Positions 32,263 through 44,274 of a DNA stretch of 64,000 nt are shown here, piece after piece. The notes under the pieces are model-generated. The model ran no database searches. It saw only the letters and a list, made by a program, of their open reading frames with translations, and was not told the origin of the DNA. Source of the DNA: Gamarada debralockiae (lineage: Eukaryota; Ascomycota; Leotiomycetes; Helotiales; Hyphodiscaceae); contig NXFV01001469.1 of the NCBI GenBank assembly GCA_002803225.1, positions 1-64,000 on the forward strand. Direction: 5' to 3'. The position numbers and the translations under genes were made by a program. Position 1 is the stretch's first letter. Each line of letters starts with the position of its first letter.

Positions 32263-35177
32263 GACTTCAGCTAACGAGATCAAAACACAACGAAAAGTCA
32301 GATAGAAGGGAGGAGCGGCCCGTCGAGCAACACAAGAACGGTGCAAAGACGGTGGGTTCCTATGAGGAAACCAACGACATATAAATTTCCCATTGACGGC
32401 GGACCTTGCCGTTGACGATGCCCGTTCCGTCTCTGGGTTCTATCAATCTCCTAGCTCATAAAAGGACGATCAAGAGAAAGGAACCGGGGAGGAAGGCCTC
32501 GATACAGGCACTGTACCTGAGCCTATACTTCTTCCGTCGTGCTGATGGGAGTTTTTCTCCTAAATGGGTCCCCACTCACATGTTCGATGGCGACGACGTG
32601 GGGTTTGCGTTTCTTTGGATGTCCACATCCTAGGTTTATGGGCAGCGGCGGTTCGCCTGGATGTCTCCTTTCGTCCTCGAAGTGGGGTCGAAGTCAGTGC
32701 AATGCATGGTCGTGTGAAACGCATCAGGGGGTGAAGCGAGAAAACTCAGAAGATCGTCATCGATTCGGAGATGCAGAGTTGCAGAACGGGAAATGCGGCA
32801 CGATCATTTCAACCTGGAGGAGTTTCTTTGCTTTTGCTTTGAAACTTTTGGTATTGATATTATTGGATACATATTACCAATTGAAGCTGTTCGAGTCAGG
32901 TGGTTTGCCTATCAATCAATTGTGAGGGGCGGCCCGATGCCTCCCTATTGTGACTGGGAGCAAGATTTTCAGCGTCTTTCCTAATCCGGCTTACCAACGC
33001 CTCCCCTTTTTCTCCATCCACTTTTCTCCTCATGCATCGGAGCCGCGTTATTTATACTTTATCCCCGCTAAAGTCAATTCTCTATCAAACCCGGCACAAT
33101 CCTGGTTTCAACGTGGTTTTCATTCAGAGCGATTTATCTTATGGGGGCTAAATGGCTTGGTTGAGAGCCCAACCGGTAAATGGAGCCAAAACCAGAACGT
33201 TCTCCGGCATTGAGCGACGATCGTTGTCGTGCCTTGGGACCCATCTTGGGAAAGTCGCTAACCGCATTGGTTGCGATTATGAGGGTTCCGGGATGTGGGT
33301 TCAGAACACTGCACAGACAGATGCCGTGAGATCGTCCTCTATGAACTGCAGTGCGAGGCTGTCTTTCGTGTCTTTCACCATATCGGTATTCCGAAGCCTC
33401 AGAACGATACTCGAGTTGCATTTAAACAGCAGATCTTGGTTGAAGCAAGATGTTCCCAAGTTCCTCGTCCCTCAGCTGTTGGCATCCCTTCCGAATCGGA
33501 TGAGCCGGCAATTACGATATGCGTTCCCGAATGCGTGACACATGACACTTGAACCTTGCCTCATGGCTCCACAAACTTCAAAGACGCCAAGTGGCCTCCA
33601 CATTAAAGCCACTGTAGACTCACATGTTCGAGAACTCTTGTCTCCTTTTGATCTCCAGAGATGGGCGACAGGGGTTCAGCACATTTTAATTGCCGGCATG
33701 CGCAATGTGAAATTCCCCTAGCGCGAAGGCTCTCAACTCAATAGAGTTTCCAGATCGTTGCTCCAAGTCCTCTGGTCTATTCCCTTCTCATCATCTTCCC
33801 CAGATGCAAAGTCTTGGGAGCTACGCGCTCTTTCAGTGGTTGGACTTGTAAGCCCGCTTCGTATTCTCGGAATCGCTTCAAGCGGAGGAGGAGAACGAAG
33901 ACTCAAACTCTAAATCCGTCATGGCAAAATTTGTTCTTTTCACTTGGGTGATTTAAATTACTGAGCGCAGGATTCTGGGCAATGTTCTTAGCAAGTCAGA
34001 CGTGGGGGGGATGTGCTGGGGTCATCTATGGCTGGAAAGAATATGACTTTTCGCGACTCACAGTCTCAGGGGAAGAACACATGATATTCTCTGCGATAGC
34101 CCCATCAGAGGCGTTATGTCCTCTTTCAGATGTCCGCCCTCAATGTTTGACACAACCATTGACATTTTCGTTTCAAAACACTTTAATTATGGAAGCTGTT
34201 AATTGTTATTGCGATTGTTCTCCCGCAACTACTGTGAAATTGAAGAAACAGGACAGAAGATCACCACGCAAATCCATACGATTTCCCAGGTCAGTTGTGC
34301 TGTTATGCGCAGGATGCTCTGGGCCCGCTAGGTCAGAAGTCGGCGCTATCATAGTTGTTTCCAATCCGAAATGTGCATTTGTTGTCTTCTCCAAGACACA
34401 CTTCCAACTGCTAATTTCCCAATTTCCTCCCAGCATTGTCGTTATCAACAGCTTTATCATCATCAATTCAATTTTTGTCTTCTCCACTGTCGTTCCTCTT
34501 GTTAGTTTCTAGCGTTTCCTTGATAGGACATAGAAGATAGGAAACGGAAGGCTTTCTGATAGAAATTAGGATCGACACAGACGTGATAGCTGGAAATCTG
34601 GATCACAGGGAACGCCTCGCCACCCTTATGTAGCGTCGCTGGCTTTGGTCTGTGTAGTGTGATTCTCAAGCTGCTCCCGCAGAAAGGTTTTCCCGTTGTC
34701 AAGACACTTCCATGTGTAGCGGGTGGTGCGAACGTGGTATACTATAAGCAATTTCCTTCACCGGGAAGTCTTCTGGACACTGCTGGTATGTGGCGGAAAG
34801 TGATGACTGTCCCAAAATCTCGTTTCATGCGGCGAACGATGTCTCCACGGCTCTTCTAAGGATTTGTGATTGTTGTTGAGGTTTAGGAAGTCTACACAAC
34901 TAGAAGTTGCAGTTTACGTAGCCAATCCCTGCATCAGATATTCTGAGCTACCAATGTCCATCAAACAGAAGGTTGGGAATGAGTTTAAGACACCCTTAGC
35001 AGTCTTGGTTGAGTTGATTTTCATTATTCTGAAGTACTTGGTCTTCGTACTCGCACAGCTTTGAATATTTCGATATTAAGGGAGTCATACACACAATGAC
35101 AAAGACTGACCCGGAACGCCTTATGTCCATCCTCCCAAATCCCCAGATCGCTACCCTCCTCGCCCCTCAGCAGCCTC
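32263..35177. other. Long intergenic interval, 2.9 kb
   Basis: No gene is supported, although several long open frames exist on both strands (for example at 33152-33552 and 33982-34512). Their translations are low in acidic residues and high in Ser, Cys and Phe, without domains, and look non-coding. A frame at about 33320-33460 (EAVFRVFHHIGIPKPQND) is slightly more protein-like but unrecognised. Confidence 0.45.
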
Positions 35178-36276
35178 TCAAAAGCTCCCCCACTCCGCTG
35201 GCTTTTGTCCGTCGACCACCTTCGGCTCCATCAAAAACTCCAATCGATCCTCAACCGTAACCCAGCCCTTCCTCTTCCCCATCACCGCATGTCGAATACT
35301 ATCGCTCCAATTCCTAAACCACACTTCTTCTTCCTGGACTGCACATCTCCTTCCTTGTTCCCCTCTGGCAACATCTGCGTACGGCCATACCGACTTGATG
35401 ACTTCGTATTTCTTCGTTCCTGTGAAAACTTTGGTGACGTTGGAGAAGAACCGGTTGACTTTATCGGGTGAATGGATTACCACTCTATTGTGCATGAGTG
35501 GGAAGGAGACAGTCACGTGTCCGCGATACGAAGTGCTTGATATCAGGGACAAGAGTCGTCCTTCGAGGTAGGAAGTATCCCAATTAATGACCGTCCTCTC
35601 CAAGGCAAAACTATCATCTGGTCAGCTCCACACCCCTCATCCCTCAAAATAAGAAGACATACTATTTTATCGAACTCGAATCCTCACAATAAACCCTAGC
35701 CCACTCCTCCAAACCCCCCATCCTTGTCGGCACAGTACTCTCCTTCGTCTCCCCCCTATACCCGAGTTCCCCATTTCCAATAACCTTAACATAATTCATC
35801 CTCCCCTTCCTCTCCTCCTCCGGCACTATCAAATTCATCATATTAACTTTAACATCAAAATCGATTTGCCCATCCGCGCTCTTCCCAATTATGCGGACCA
35901 AGGGTTTTGGGGGGACGGTGGCGAGGGATTGGATGAGGGAGACAAGGGCTGTGGGGTAGGTAGAGAGACGGTTTTCGTAGGAGGTTATGGTTGTTTTGTC
36001 GGTGGAGAGTGTGAAACCTTGGGGAGAGTAGAGGGAGTAGTTTAGGCGGGGGAGGCCGGGGTAGGAGGGTTGTCGTTGTGGGGTTGTTGGGAGGGACATC
36101 GACGAGGAGGTAGGCCCACTGTAGGGCGGGGGAGTGCTGGATCGGTGATCATCATCTTCTTGATTTTGTGTTGGCGCAGGAGGAGGGGATGAGGGTCCTG
36201 CTTCTGAGGGTCTGTGAACAGCGTAGCTGGGCTCGGATATGCCCTTTCGAGGGATTGTTTGCTCGTTCGGTGCCAT
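35178..36276 (-). CDS. Conserved fungal hypothetical protein
   Basis: Exons 36276-35663 and 35610-35178 join across a 52-bp GT..AG intron to 348 residues. The start is ATG 36274-36276 (MAPNEQTIPRKG). The first 95 residues are Pro/Ser-rich; the folded part begins at about LNYSLYSPQGFTLSTDKTTI and includes KPLVRIIGKSADGQIDFDVK, NLIVPEEERKGRMNYVKV, GLEEWARVYCED, FALERTVINWDT, VNRFFSNVTKVFTG and RRCAVQEEEVWFRNWSDSI. I recall this pattern in uncharacterised proteins widespread in Ascomycota, without a named domain. There is no signal peptide or membrane helix, so it is probably cytosolic. The function is unknown. The gene looks intact and lies tail-to-head with bystin. Confidence 0.7.
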
Positions 36277-36607
36277 GGTGGGGTAAACAAGGTGTGTGTC
36301 GAAGAGCTTCTTGCACGGCGCTCTTGTGATGATCCGAGAGCTCAATTGAGCGATACCAAGCTTCGAAAAGTAGATGAAAGCTTTGAGATGCTTCAAATTG
36401 TTGTTTTGGAAGGAAGAAAAATAAGTATGAAGTCAGCCTTCGAGAACGCGCACAAGGCTGAAGATCCCGCAATTGTGGCGCAGCCATTCAATCGTTGCCT
36501 AAAAGTCGTCGCGTCTCGGAAAATGCAGCCAGATTCGTCAAGAACTTCAGCTCAGCATTAAAGAATTGTGACGCCGGAGCGTAATGAGTTTCTTTGCACT
36601 CCAACAA
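36277..36607. other. Intergenic between hypothetical gene and bystin
   Basis: 331 bp containing the promoter of the hypothetical gene and the 3' end of the bystin gene. Nothing else is seen. Confidence 0.5.
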
Positions 36608-38123
36608 CTAATCTACCATCATGGTATCATCACCTCCCAACAACGGCCCCTCTGGTTCAAGCGGGACCCCGCGTCCTCTCCCCTCTAACAGTTCTCTCCG
36701 GACCTCAGGCCCTATTTGAGAATGTCCTTTCGTCAAAAGCAGATCTAACAGTGCCTCTCTTTGATCCTCAGTAATATCATTCCTATATCTCTGCGCAAAA
36801 GCCAGCAAGCATTGATGCCATATGACCGGCAATTTCACATCCTTCGCTCCAGCTCCAGAAACTCCCTCCATTGCAACTTCGCCAGGTTGTATACTCGCAG
36901 GATCAACGCTTCGGAATCGTAGGAAGTGGAAAACGAGGGCATCGATGACTTGGTATGGCAGAGCGTATTTCTTGTCCAACAATGCCTTTATGAAAATGTT
37001 CGTCGCTCCACCACCTTCTGTTCCAGCAGACGCTTCCCGTGCTGCGATATCGCATAGTCCTTTGATCGCAGCGGCTGAATGAAGGACTGGTATCGAGACT
37101 CGAACAAGAACTGCCGAGACAATGGTTGCTTCGCGCAGCGTACAGTTTCCATCTGCAACCAGAGGGAAGAGGAATCCCTTAAACCACGCCGCAGGTTTGT
37201 ATAATCCCTTCTTCAACGCATTGAATAGATGCACGTTTAGCTTCTTTGTCTCGTATATTTCCTCTCGGACTCGGCCAAGTACCACCATCTCCATAAACTT
37301 TTGTGCTGTTGTAGGCGTACTCGAAACAAAGATTTTCGTGGCTTCATAGACAGCATTTGGTGTCCATTTTTCGGGCCTCGTAATGTCGAGGATATCTTCC
37401 CAATGGGGTACAGTGGGGAGGATCTTGAATGGTTTAGGGAGCTTTCCTGACTTGTATCTTGATAGAATGAGACCAATTCTAGAATCCAATTAGCAACTGA
37501 CCAGCAACCCATGTCACAGAATAGACCTACTTCGTGTAAACCTCCACCACCTTCGCGGGTATCTCAAAATCATCGTCCACAGGACCAGGCTCCTGACCTC
37601 CCGTTCCCCTTAACCTAGCTTCTCTCGCCTCCTTCTCCGCAATCTTCTCCAATATCAAATCCGCCAAGTTAGTCGTTCCTTCCTCTTGCTCATCCGCCTC
37701 ACCTCCCCAGCCAGTTTTCAGTAATTGATCCTCCTGCTCCGGCATGAATTTGGCGAACATAGCCTGATCAGCTGGCGACAGCTCATCGAATTCAACTTCT
37801 TCCTCCTCATCTCCCCAAGCCTCTGCATCCTCGTATGGTTCCGGCTCGTCATCCTCGTCCTCAAATCTTGACTCGAAATCAAAGGCGGGATTTGGTTTCT
37901 GTACTTGATTCTCTGCCGCATCTTCATCTGCCAATTCTTGACCAATTTTCAGAATCCTGCGCGAAGCTTTTGAGTCCACGAATTTCTCTTCTTCATCTTG
38001 GTCTCGCGATTTCCGCTTTCCTGATTTCGTCTTCAAGGGGCCAGCGGCTGTGAGGTCGTGCTCGAGAGGGTTGTGACGCCTGGCTTGTCGGTCGGCAGCT
38101 ACTGGGGTGGTAGCTTTCGGCAT
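36608..38123 (-). CDS. ENP1: Bystin / Enp1, small-subunit ribosome biogenesis factor
   Basis: Exons 38123-37531 and 37478-36608, joined across a 52-bp intron, give 487 residues, the usual size. The N-terminal 200 residues are highly charged (KTKSGKRKSRDQDEEEKFVD, acidic runs, FDELSPADQAMFAKFMP). The bystin domain follows: IGLILSRYKSGKLPKPFKIL, WEDILDITRPEKWTPNAVYE, ATKIFVSS, LNVHLFNALKKGLYKPAAWF, KGFLFPLVADGNCTLREATI, PVLHSAAAIKGLCDIA and LPYQVIDALVFHFLRF. Enp1 is an essential nucleolar and cytoplasmic component of pre-40S particles. The start ATG is 38121-38123. The gene appears intact and is divergent from the FAD oxidase gene, with 409 bp between starts. Confidence 0.93.
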
Positions 38124-38532
38124 TTCGTAAGATTTGGGGGGAATTTGGTAGTGAGAATGGCTCTGAACGTTTTTCGAGGGATAAATTTCTCTAAAATTGA
38201 AAAAGTTGCGATAAAGTGCGGGACGCTAAGATAAGGGCCGCCTCAGGCAGCAACAGTCTTATTCGTGGCGAGAACACCTTCCTTCTCCTTTCTCTCATCC
38301 TCCCGCTCGAAATAAGTTTCAAAGTTGAGCGTATTAGAATTATATTCACCAGACGCTGCTCTAATAGCTTTTGAGATCATTGGTTTGGTCCAACGAGACC
38401 TGATTCTCCCTTGAACTGTTTACGTGTCGCTCTGCCTCTATTCTCTGTCTTCTAGTCGAGAGTTGGAGAATTCCTTTAATTTTCAAACCATTTTAATCGC
38501 TATCGTTGTGTTATTGTAATTTACCTTTCATC
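38124..38532. promoter_or_regulatory. Divergent promoter between bystin and the FAD oxidase
   Basis: 409 bp between two start codons pointing apart, so both promoters and leaders must lie here. Pyrimidine-rich stretches occur near 38280-38300 and 38430-38460. No specific site was identified. Confidence 0.5.
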
Positions 38533-39913
38533 ATGGCCGCTAAATCATATATCATCGTTGGAGGAGGAGTATTTGGCGCCAGTACCGCGTATTATCTATC
38601 CAAAGCCCATCCCGAAGCTTCAATCACCCTTCTCGATCGCTCACCCACCTTCCCATGCCACCTAGCAGCATCTCATGATTTTAATAAGATTGTTCGAGCC
38701 GATTACGGCAGTCTCTTTTACTGCGAACTGGCTCTCAAAGCACGAGAACTATGGAAGAGCGATCCTCTGTACAAGCCTTTTTACCACCAAAGTGGGCTGG
38801 TCAATATGGATGAGAGTGATCTTGGGCGCCGAATCATCAAAAATTACGAAATCCTGAACGAAAATACCGGATCTGAAATCATTGGTCCTGATGAGATGAA
38901 GACGCGGTATGACGGGCTCTTCGCAGAGACGGATTATAGAGGAGTGAAAGATATCTTCATCAACCCTACGAGTGGGTGGGCGGAAGCGACGCTCGCTGTG
39001 AGGAAAGTCATTGAAGCTGCTATTAGTAACGGTGTCAGGTATGTCGAAGGAGATGTTGAGACCTTGTGTTTTGGTTCGAGTGGAGATTGTATTGGCGTCA
39101 AGATTAAAGGAGGGGAACTTCTACATGCACATAATATCATTCTCTGCACTGGCGCTGGAACGGCAAAATTGCTGGCAGACAGTGCTCCTGGACGGAAAGA
39201 TCTGCAAGTTGAAGATCGGATCACAGCTTCTGCCGTCGTCACTGGAATTGTGAAGCTCAACGAGAATCAGAAGGAGAGGTTCAAGAACGCTCCATCTTTT
39301 ATCCATGGGGTAGGCGAAGTGCAAGGTACGTAGTCGTCAAACCAGTCCTAGATCTGGGATTGATCATTCGCATAGGAGAGGTCCTTCCACCAACTCCAGA
39401 TGGGCTCCTTAAATTCTGCGTGGACGTCAGCTTCATGAACACATCACTCCACACCAAATCCGGGCAGATGATATCCGCGCCGCCAGATCAGCCAGACCAA
39501 GGCCAACGCACTGTCCCGCAGAGTCTAAAAGACGAATGCTTCCGAGTAGTGAAGGGCATCTTTGGTAAAGAGCTAGAGAACGTCGAATTCAATTCCTTCA
39601 GGATTTGCTGGTACGAAACCTTAAGCTCTATTGATTATCTTCTCCACTGACGCTTCTTCCTGCTAGGGATGGTTTCACCCCGAATCAAGACTTCATCATA
39701 TCTTCTCACCCGCACTGCCAGAATCTTTACATTGCTACAGCAGGCTCATTTCACGGGTGGAAGTTTTTGCCAGTTATTGGCAAGTATGTTGTCAACTTGC
39801 TGGATGGGAAGCTTGAAGACGACCTTATCAGGCGTTGGGCTTGGGATCGGCCTCAGGAGGGCAGTGCGCATGAAAAGATCAAACCAAAGAGGGAACTGAG
39901 GGATCTCCTGTGA
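38533..39913 (+). CDS. FAD-dependent amine oxidase, fructosyl-amino-acid/sarcosine oxidase type
   Basis: Exons 38533-39325, 39376-39610 and 39667-39913 give 424 residues. The N-terminal FAD fold begins YIIVGGGVFGASTAYYL with a GxGxxG pattern, then ASITLLDRS. AASHDFNKIVRADYG is the hallmark of fructosyl amino acid oxidases (deglycating amadoriases). Near the C-terminus RICWDGFTPNQDFII holds the Cys that carries covalent flavin in this family, followed by LYIATAGSFHGWKFLPVIGK. Such enzymes oxidise fructosyl amino acids or N-methyl amino acids, releasing hydrogen peroxide. Many end in a peroxisomal SKL-like signal; this one ends RELRDLL, so it may be cytosolic. All three exon joins keep frame. 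The true substrate cannot be told. Confidence 0.85.
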
Positions 39914-41049
39914 AGGAGCTAGAAATTGTCCTCATTCAAAGTACCATCAAAATTTTTGACTGGGAGATAAGATCTCGGAACCTTTTAATTGCTGCTCAAC
40001 TTGACCCGGAGTGCTAGGGTGAAGCTGAAGAAGACTCGGTCGTCAATTGTTTTGGTTCGGTTCCTTTTCCTTCCAATCAAATCAAATCTGCAAGAAAGCG
40101 ACGAGCCTTTGGCTCTGGTTTGCTTTGCCATGACGAGGCTCAGCCACGCTTCATTGAGGCTGAACTGATAACATCGCGTCGCATTTTAGGAATTGATTTC
40201 ACAAAACATCACAATATTTACCTTGCGATTCCACTCCATACTATCTCCGTTTCTCTTCGGAAGCTTTGAGTACTTCGTTTACCAAACTGACCCTACTTCG
40301 CGACAACGGCGCTGCCATGTGGCTGACAAATACCGCAACACTGGGCAGGCAGGTCTCGAGTAACATCACGTGACTTTTATTCGCTGACTAGATGGATTCT
40401 GTGTTTACTTGACTTGCTGTGATGGAGGGCATAAAGTGAATTAAATAGTTTTACAGCAATTTTAGGTGTGAGTGTTGGGTTATCGTTACAAAACCCCTTT
40501 TTCGTTCCATGGCAGTGTGGCTCCTGGGAAAAGGGGCTTTGCGGAGGTCGTCTTGAGCAAGGGGAAAGGTGGAGTGCGAGTATGGAGGAATAAGAAACCA
40601 TAACGGATCAGATATTAGATTAGCTTTATTGTAAGCATACAATCATGGTAGAGACACGCTTCTCTGAAGGCAGCCACCGCTCAGTCAGTGTGGTGTAGTA
40701 AGTTCTGGTTCATTCGTAGATATTTTTATTTATGCTAGGGCTACGTCACTCATGAATACACGGGTTTCTTCATAAATCACCTAGGCTGGTCATAAATAAG
40801 CTGACTTCCTATCTGAACTAGGGCAGACCATTTCCTCTCTCCAATCATTGAGTAATTACCGTGAATCATATGCGCCTTGACTATATCCATTTGAGTTTAA
40901 AGTAGTCTTCCTACTTTATAGCTCCTTCGCTCCCGTAGTGGTAGGTTGTTACCCTTCGATGTGATTCTCACGGTATACAAAACAGACATTCGCCAATCTT
41001 TAATGCTTGTGGCTCAAGAAGTCGTTGGAGTGCGATAGTTCTGCCCATG
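39914..41049. other. Intergenic, no gene seen
   Basis: About 1.1 kb, mostly AT-rich, between the FAD oxidase and the OST-alpha relic. No gene, RNA or clear repeat was recognised. Confidence 0.5.
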
Positions 41050-42294
41050 GCTAGAGATCCTCACCTTCAAATGGATGCGACGATGGTGTTAAGTTTTGAG
41101 AGGTATCTGCCAGGCCATACAACTCTTGAGAATTGCCAAAGTCCCTTCTCCTAAGTTCCTCGTAATCTTCGTAATCGACATCATGGCGCTCAAAATTCTC
41201 TCGAGTTGACATTCTGTATGAAGGATCATCCTCACGATTACGTCTTCCAAACAGAAGCCAGCGGAAACTTCACCCTGTAGACTTGGCAAGATCCCATGGG
41301 TACGGCAACATCGCGTCTGCTAATGCTTTGAATCCTTTGTGTATAGTAGCTGGTGGTGAATTCTGGTAGCTCCAGTATGGGAACGCGAAAACATGCAAGA
41401 TTGCAATGATAGCCAGCACGAACGACAGGAGAAGATAAGGGATCCCAATTTTGATGTTGAATGCATTCAGTTTTGCTGATGGTGCCATATTATCCCGGGT
41501 CTTAGTCGATAGCCAAGAGGATGTGAGAAGTGATATAATGAGCTGTTTCATGATGCTGGTCAATTCTATGTTCTCCGATGGTTGAACTTGTTTACATTTT
41601 GGTACAGAGATAGAGAGAACACCATTTTGACACAATAAAGTTTGAAACTGATTCTATGCGGAGTAAGGTTTCGTTTCATTTGTTCGTACATAGATTCGAG
41701 GCAATACATAGCGATAGATGAAGAAACGGCATCGAAGATGAGAATCTAAGCGATAAGTCAGTAGATGCTTCGTGTGGTAAGTCAGGATCATTTTGGTACC
41801 CATATGTGTGCGAATCTCGGACTGTTAGAAATCTCGCAATATCTTCCCATAATTTGAGTGACGACTGCAACGATCGACATTGAGAACCTCACAATGCAGT
41901 TTTGATAGACCTCAGGACAAATAATCTTGATTGTTAGATATGATTGTTACATTGCTTACAATATACCAAGTGAGGCCACTTCGGGGAGCTCTCCAAGGCC
42001 CTCTCTCGCTACCACAACACCACGCGAAAGCCGCAATAGGCATGAGAGGCCAAGAATTCATCCATCTTTTTGGTTGGATGCCTCTGACAAACGATTTTTG
42101 GTCGTGCAAGTTTGGCGCAACGTAGTGACTCATTAAGGCGAAGAACGAGGCTATTGCAATCGCAGAGTATGTGTCACTTGCCAATTCGAAGTATACGGTA
42201 TGGCGATAGAAGATGATCGATAGCAGCGACACAAGGCTGTACACTGGCACCATAAAGTGAATTCTTATTATGCTAAAGAGCAATGTCAAAATCC
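41050..42294 (-). pseudogene. 5'-truncated relic of an OST-alpha/TMEM184 family transporter
   Basis: Minus-strand pieces follow the fungal organic-solute-transporter-alpha (DUF300) family. First exon: IIRIHFMVPVYSLVSLLSIIFYRH, DTYSAIAIASFFALMSHYVAP, HDQKSFVRGIQPKRW and GSERGPWRAPRSGLTWYI. Then, across an apparent intron, VYQNCIVRFSMSIVAVVTQIM, and across another IAMYCLESMYEQMKRNLTPH. After a third comes ISLLTSSW, AFNIKIGIPYLLLSFVLAII and a tail with STRENFERHDVDYEDYEEL. A TGA at 41270-41272 replaces an expected Arg codon before SFRWLLFGRR. The protein's normal first helices and start are missing: upstream the sequence runs into a four-copy 8-bp repeat at 42295. Most of the remaining frame is surprisingly well kept. 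Confidence 0.72.
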
Positions 42295-42326
42295 AGGACA
42301 ATAGGACAATAGGACAATAGGACAAT
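42295..42326. repeat. 8-bp tandem repeat, four copies
   Basis: AGGACAAT is repeated four times without a mismatch. It lies exactly where similarity of the OST-alpha relic to its family breaks off. Confidence 0.9.
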
Positions 42327-42489
42327 AGTACACTAGAGTGGTAAAGTGTCAGATGATCTGGTTGCTATGGCAACGGTTGTGTACATATATCTCGGGTTCT
42401 GGCAACCCTCCAATCTTTCTTCCTTAGATATCAACCAATATATGATTTTACCATACAATATCGTCTGATTCGACAGCTACTTAGCTCGT

Positions 42490-43426
42490 AGCGTCTAAGT
42501 CAACTCCTTCGCTATACCAATCCCATTTGGCCCAGGCTTCATCGTCTGTCTCGTAGGCAATGATCATGAAAAGAACCATGGCTCCAACACCGCAGCCTAT
42601 CTTCTTGGCCTCCTCCACTAGTGCAGGATTTCCTTTCTGGAATGAATGTGGGTTGTTGTGACCGAAGCACCACAGAAGTTGTAGTCTGTGTATTCGGCGG
42701 CGAACTTTGTCCCTCGAGGGCTTTGTCCTGCTGCGACAATCTTGATCGGGTTAGAAGGCTCCGAGAGTGGTTTGCAGTCGTTCATAGTGGAGGTTTTTTC
42801 CTTGAAATCCGACTGTCCGTGGGCCCACAGCTCTTTCATCACTTGAACGTATTCTTGTGCGTAATCGTAGCGGTATCCGAAGTATTCGTTGCCCGGCCAT
42901 ATATTCATCTGCTCATATTCGGCGGGCTGCTAGCCCGTAACGATATGGACTCATGTTATATGTTAGCTTTACGCGTATTAGAAGCTAGGGTCGACATACC
43001 AAATCGACCTGGCACAATAGAATCGATCGTGACCGCCATTCGCGCACACAGTGCAGGCGGAAGTGTGAGAATTGCAGTGGATGCGACGAGCTTGATCTTC
43101 GTTGTCACTGCTGTAATACCAGCCACTAGATGATGCCGATATTAGCACTAGAGGGTCGAACAGAGCACAGAAAGTCATCCCCCCCAATACGGGATGTCCA
43201 GGAAGGTCCGCGTACTCAAGGTGAATGATTCCAAGTTGTAATCCCAGTGTTCCGTACGACCACCGAACCCTCGCAATTTGATCATAGACAGAACAAAGTC
43301 AAGCCCATAACTTTCCGCTTGTTGGACTATTTGCCTATGTAATTCAAAGCTCGGCTTGTATGTTGGCGAGTTGTCAGATATCAACCAGCCATTGTTTCCA
43401 ATGGGAATGAAGACTCCGATCTCCAT
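42490..43426 (-). pseudogene. Relic of a luciferase-like FMN monooxygenase
   Basis: Relatives are flavin-dependent alkanesulfonate-monooxygenase-type (luciferase-like) enzymes. From ATG 43424-43426 the sequence reads [20 protein letters not shown], then [20 protein letters not shown] and NLESFTL; a GT..AG intron (GTACGC..CATC-TAG) leads in frame to [18 protein letters not shown] and [16 protein letters not shown]. After a second intron the conserved IVTGW region reads IVTG-stop, with TAG at 42930-42932 where Trp is expected, then QPAEYEQMNIWPGNEYFGYR and PIKIVAAGQSPRG. A frameshift near 42670 moves the rest to another frame (EEAKKIG, AMVLFMIIAYETDDEAWAKW), and the C-terminal third is missing after about 42490. 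The stop, frameshift and truncation rule out activity. Confidence 0.78.
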
Positions 43427-43787
43427 GTTTCTGCGCGTGCACTAGCTCGAAGGTGTTGCTTTAAAGATGAAAGGTTGAGAGTTATTTGGATATACGACCA
43501 GAGCGCGTCGTCTGACAGGTATAATGACACAAGAAGTTGTAAGATGGAAGCTGGCTATCAGCTGGGTATGCGGCACCGCCATATCGATCGCATCTCCGAT
43601 ATCAAGCGCCTGTCAACGGGCAAAAGTGGTGTGGATATGATGAAGCACTTGGGCTGGCCGTCGCCTCTCGACAGGTAAGGTCGGAAAGCTATCGCGACAG
43701 CGAATTGAGGCTGACGGGCAAGAGTGGGATGATTCGAAGATCAGAACGGATTCCGGATAAGTCAGATCGTGCATTCCAATTCTTTCA
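43427..43787. other. Intergenic, no gene seen
   Basis: 361 bp between the monooxygenase relic's start and the DUF3253 gene's stop. Nothing is recognised. Confidence 0.5.
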
Positions 43788-44111
43788 TTAACCATCACCC
43801 TTCTCGCACTTGCCGTATCTACCTGACTCCGATGGGTCCAACGACATGCTCCAATTCTTCACCCAAGTCTCCCTGCAGTACGGATGCTTTTGCAAGACCT
43901 CAATCTCCTCTCGTTTCCTCATTTCGGCGACCAGCTTTCGGATCTCTAGCATAGCATCTCTCCAGGATGATGTATTTGCTAAATTCAGGTCTGCAGAATT
44001 CAACGCTCGAGCGACTTCCGAGGGGCAGATCGTCTTTGGGTATTCACGCGACGCGACGAGGCGATTGAGGTGAGGCTGGAGGAGTTCGCAGAGGACCGGC
44101 AGATTGGGCAT
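43788..44111 (-). CDS. DUF3253 family protein
   Basis: A single exon of 107 residues from the ATG at 44109-44111. The N-terminal half matches the DUF3253 pattern: helices with LCELLQPHLNRLV, the signature YPKTICPSEVARAL, and SSWRDAMLEIRKLVAEMRKR followed by EIEVLQKH. The family is small, found in bacteria and fungi, probably a winged-helix-like fold, without known function. Family members usually end soon after the EVLQ(K/R)G strand; here about 30 further residues follow, ending in a charged tail. It lies between relics, with a repeat-rich region upstream, but the frame is intact. Confidence 0.68.
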   Translation of the reverse strand: MPNLPVLCELLQPHLNRLVASREYPKTICPSEVARALNSADLNLANTSSWRDAMLEIRKLVAEMRKREEIEVLQKHPYCRETWVKNWSMSLDPSESGRYGKCEKGDG

Positions 44112-44274
44112 TGATAGCTGTTTCGGAGGGAATGAGCGCGTAGATCAGAAGAAACATTGGAATTGTCTAACTGACAATTGCTTGTGTTCCCGAAGAAACG
44201 TGTTTGCCATGACGTGGGGAGTTGAGGTCGAATCTCGCACACCAGCATGATCGAGGCTAGGGTTGCTGTATGAA

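Noticed and set aside
33982..34512. 176-codon plus-strand open frame
   Set aside because: No domain, few acidic residues, runs of Ile/Val/Phe from AT-rich DNA; likely chance.
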